A stretch of 64,000 bases of DNA, from the NCBI GenBank assembly GCA_029959195.1, contig CP114121.1, positions 2,418,001 through 2,482,000 on the forward strand, read 5' to 3'. Source of the stretch: Dictyophora rubrovolvata. Lineage: Eukaryota; Basidiomycota; Agaricomycetes; Phallales; Phallaceae. The translations under genes and the position numbers were made by a program. The notes under the pieces were generated by a model that worked only from the letters and a program-made list of their open reading frames with translations, ran no database searches and was not told where the DNA came from. This document shows positions 62,574-64,000 of the stretch, piece after piece (the first letter of the stretch is position 1; each line of letters opens with the position of its first letter).

Positions 62574-62897
62574 CTAGTTCATTGAATCGCTACTAGTCGG
62601 GGCGGTTTGCGGCACTGAGACTCTATGAGAATACACATTTCCTGCTTTCACGAGAAAAGAGCACCGTCCCTTGCAATAACACGCTGGGCCTTGATCGCAA
62701 TTATTTGAGGATCGGTCCACACCTTCTGGAGGAAACAACTCAGGACACTCGGACGCGCTGGTCAAAAAAATATAGGTGTCTTGATAATTATGGAACCACG
62801 GACAAATACTACAATCGGGACGACACATGTTCAAGTGCTTAAATACCTGAAGCCACATACGACAAAAGCAACACACCCCAACTTTCACTCTATTCAT
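62574..62897 (-). CDS. Hypothetical cysteine-rich open frame, 107 codons
   Basis: ATG at 62897 (MNRVKVGVCCFCRMWLQVFK) to TAG 62574, with about a dozen Cys, including CRPDCSICPW and CDQGPACYCKGRC. It has no clear signal peptide. It lies divergent from the paralog gene, 48 bp away, so it may simply be promoter sequence. Family not recognised. Confidence 0.25.
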   Translation of the reverse strand: MNRVKVGVCCFCRMWLQVFKHLNMCRPDCSICPWFHNYQDTYIFLTSASECPELFPPEGVDRSSNNCDQGPACYCKGRCSFLVKAGNVYSHRVSVPQTAPTSSDSMN

Positions 62898-62945
62898 TAC
62901 TTCCCTTGTCTTGATCTTAGAGATTCAGCGTTATATTCAACACTC

Positions 62946-64000
62946 ATGTTGCGTCCTAGTCGTTCCCCTGCCAAGCTGCCTACTTCTCCCGCCAAGCTAC
63001 CTAGTCGTTCCCCCGCGAAGTTACCTTCTGTTCCAAAATTTGTGAACATGCACTCTCATGCATCTTCTCGCGGACATAAGCATCGAGTTATGCCCGATGC
63101 CTACCTAGAGGCGGCTGTCAAACAAATTGGCGACTCCCTCGTCAATCTTGACTTCGATCAATTCTTCACAATCTTCAAACCACACACCCCAGTTTATCAG
63201 TTCATAACGGAACTGGACTTAGAGTCTTTTAGAGACTCACTTTCAAGGGCATTCCCAGGCGAAGATATGGATTCTTCAAATGTGCAGGACACAATGGACG
63301 CTAAAAACGCGTTGGATGAGGACCTTGTTGCTTTTGACTGCATGTTCAAAAGAATGGAGGATAAAGGACTCGACGTTGGCAATACGCGGAAGTCTTTGGC
63401 TTGGGTTAGAAAACGTAACAGTGAAACATTCGCTAAATTGCCAGAGCCTGAGACGAAGTGGTTTGGTAAGAAATCCCTTGGACTTCCGAACCAAGCCTTT
63501 CCTGCTTTCATCCCGGATACTTATCCGGATGAAGTGACCACCATCAACGTTCCTGTTCCAAGATTTGATCCAGCGAAGGGCTGGCCACAGTCAGAATGTA
63601 ATCGTCATCCTGAGACTTCAAAGTCGGGAAATGCAGCGTCCAAACCCCTGGCTGCAAATAACGGAGCCAATCGAATGGCTCATCTTGACGACCCTCGGGT
63701 CGCCCCACTTCCTACCGTTCCAGGACAAGATGAAAGACAGCGGACCTACGTAAGGTCCAGGAGTGGTGCCATGCCCTCTTCCAATCCCTCTCCCACTCCC
63801 TCTCGGGGGTCGACCCACTCCCGGGCTCACCATGATACCCCTCCTGCGCCTATCTATTACCATCACTCCGTTGCTCCTCCATCGCCTCCCCGCCGACATG
63901 AATGTTATCCAGTTTCATTCTCACCTCAAAGGTCCCACGCAACTTCTTCCTCTCAGCCTCATTATTATCAGGGCTACTATGAAGAATCGGATCCCAACCT
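62946..64000 (+). CDS. Unknown protein, paralog of the gene at 57367 (cut by window end)
   Basis: Open with no intron from ATG 62946 to the window end (over 350 codons). The N-terminus holds three SPAKLP units. Then, as in the gene at 57367, come HRVMPDAYLEAAVKQIGDSL, VNLDFDQFFTIF, a TPVYQFITELDLESFRDSL stretch, a helical segment with LDEDLVAFDCMFKRMEDKG and RKSLAWVRKRNSETFAKL. From about residue 180 it has an extra low-complexity tail rich in Pro, Ser, His and Tyr that the shorter paralog lacks. No membrane helix or signal peptide was seen, and the function is unknown. Confidence 0.65.
   Translation, partial: MLRPSRSPAKLPTSPAKLPSRSPAKLPSVPKFVNMHSHASSRGHKHRVMPDAYLEAAVKQIGDSLVNLDFDQFFTIFKPHTPVYQFITELDLESFRDSLSRAFPGEDMDSSNVQDTMDAKNALDEDLVAFDCMFKRMEDKGLDVGNTRKSLAWVRKRNSETFAKLPEPETKWFGKKSLGLPNQAFPAFIPDTYPDEVTTINVPVPRFDPAKGWPQSECNRHPETSKSGNAASKPLAANNGANRMAHLDDPRVAPLPTVPGQDERQRTYVRSRSGAMPSSNPSPTPSRGSTHSRAHHDTPPAPIYYHHSVAPPSPPRRHECYPVSFSPQRSHATSSSQPHYYQGYYEESDPN

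Overview
The window looks like nuclear DNA of a mushroom-forming basidiomycete (Agaricomycetes). Genes are dense, on both strands, and interrupted by many GT-AG introns of about 45-70 nt. It carries families typical of Agaricomycetes (DUF6533 and DUF6535 membrane proteins) beside conserved eukaryotic genes, and a tRNA gene with an intron. No retroelement, plasmid, phage or CRISPR array was seen.

Layout. 1-7 kb: the 3' end of an unknown gene, a spliced DUF6533 membrane protein, and a long Pro/Arg-rich disordered protein. 7-27 kb is the conserved housekeeping block: COG7 (Golgi tethering), an intradiol ring-cleavage dioxygenase, NSA2 (60S ribosome assembly) divergent from YIP1 (ER-Golgi traffic), glyoxalase I, and the 11 kb lipid-transfer gene CSF1/BLTP1, followed by elongator tRNA-Met(CAU). 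27-32 kb has no recognisable gene and ends at a C2H2 zinc-finger transcription factor (32.4-37.5 kb). 40.6-45 kb: a class I terpene synthase, an unknown small gene and a multi-pass membrane protein. 47-64 kb is accessory: two head-to-tail DUF6535 paralogs, a sedolisin-family peptidase that has lost catalytic residues, and two divergent paralogs of an unknown family on either side of it.

Most genes were assembled by eye across introns, using reading-frame continuity at consensus splice sites and match to remembered family motifs. The best leads are a 6-nt microexon plus an 8-nt terminal coding exon in NSA2, an intact sedolisin gene with Ser-to-Pro and Asp-to-Asn changes at catalytic positions, a switch of apparent coding frame near the end of the zinc-finger gene, a possible dual mitochondrial/cytosolic start in glyoxalase I, the unknown paralog pair, and a terpene synthase whose metal-binding aspartate motif looks reduced.
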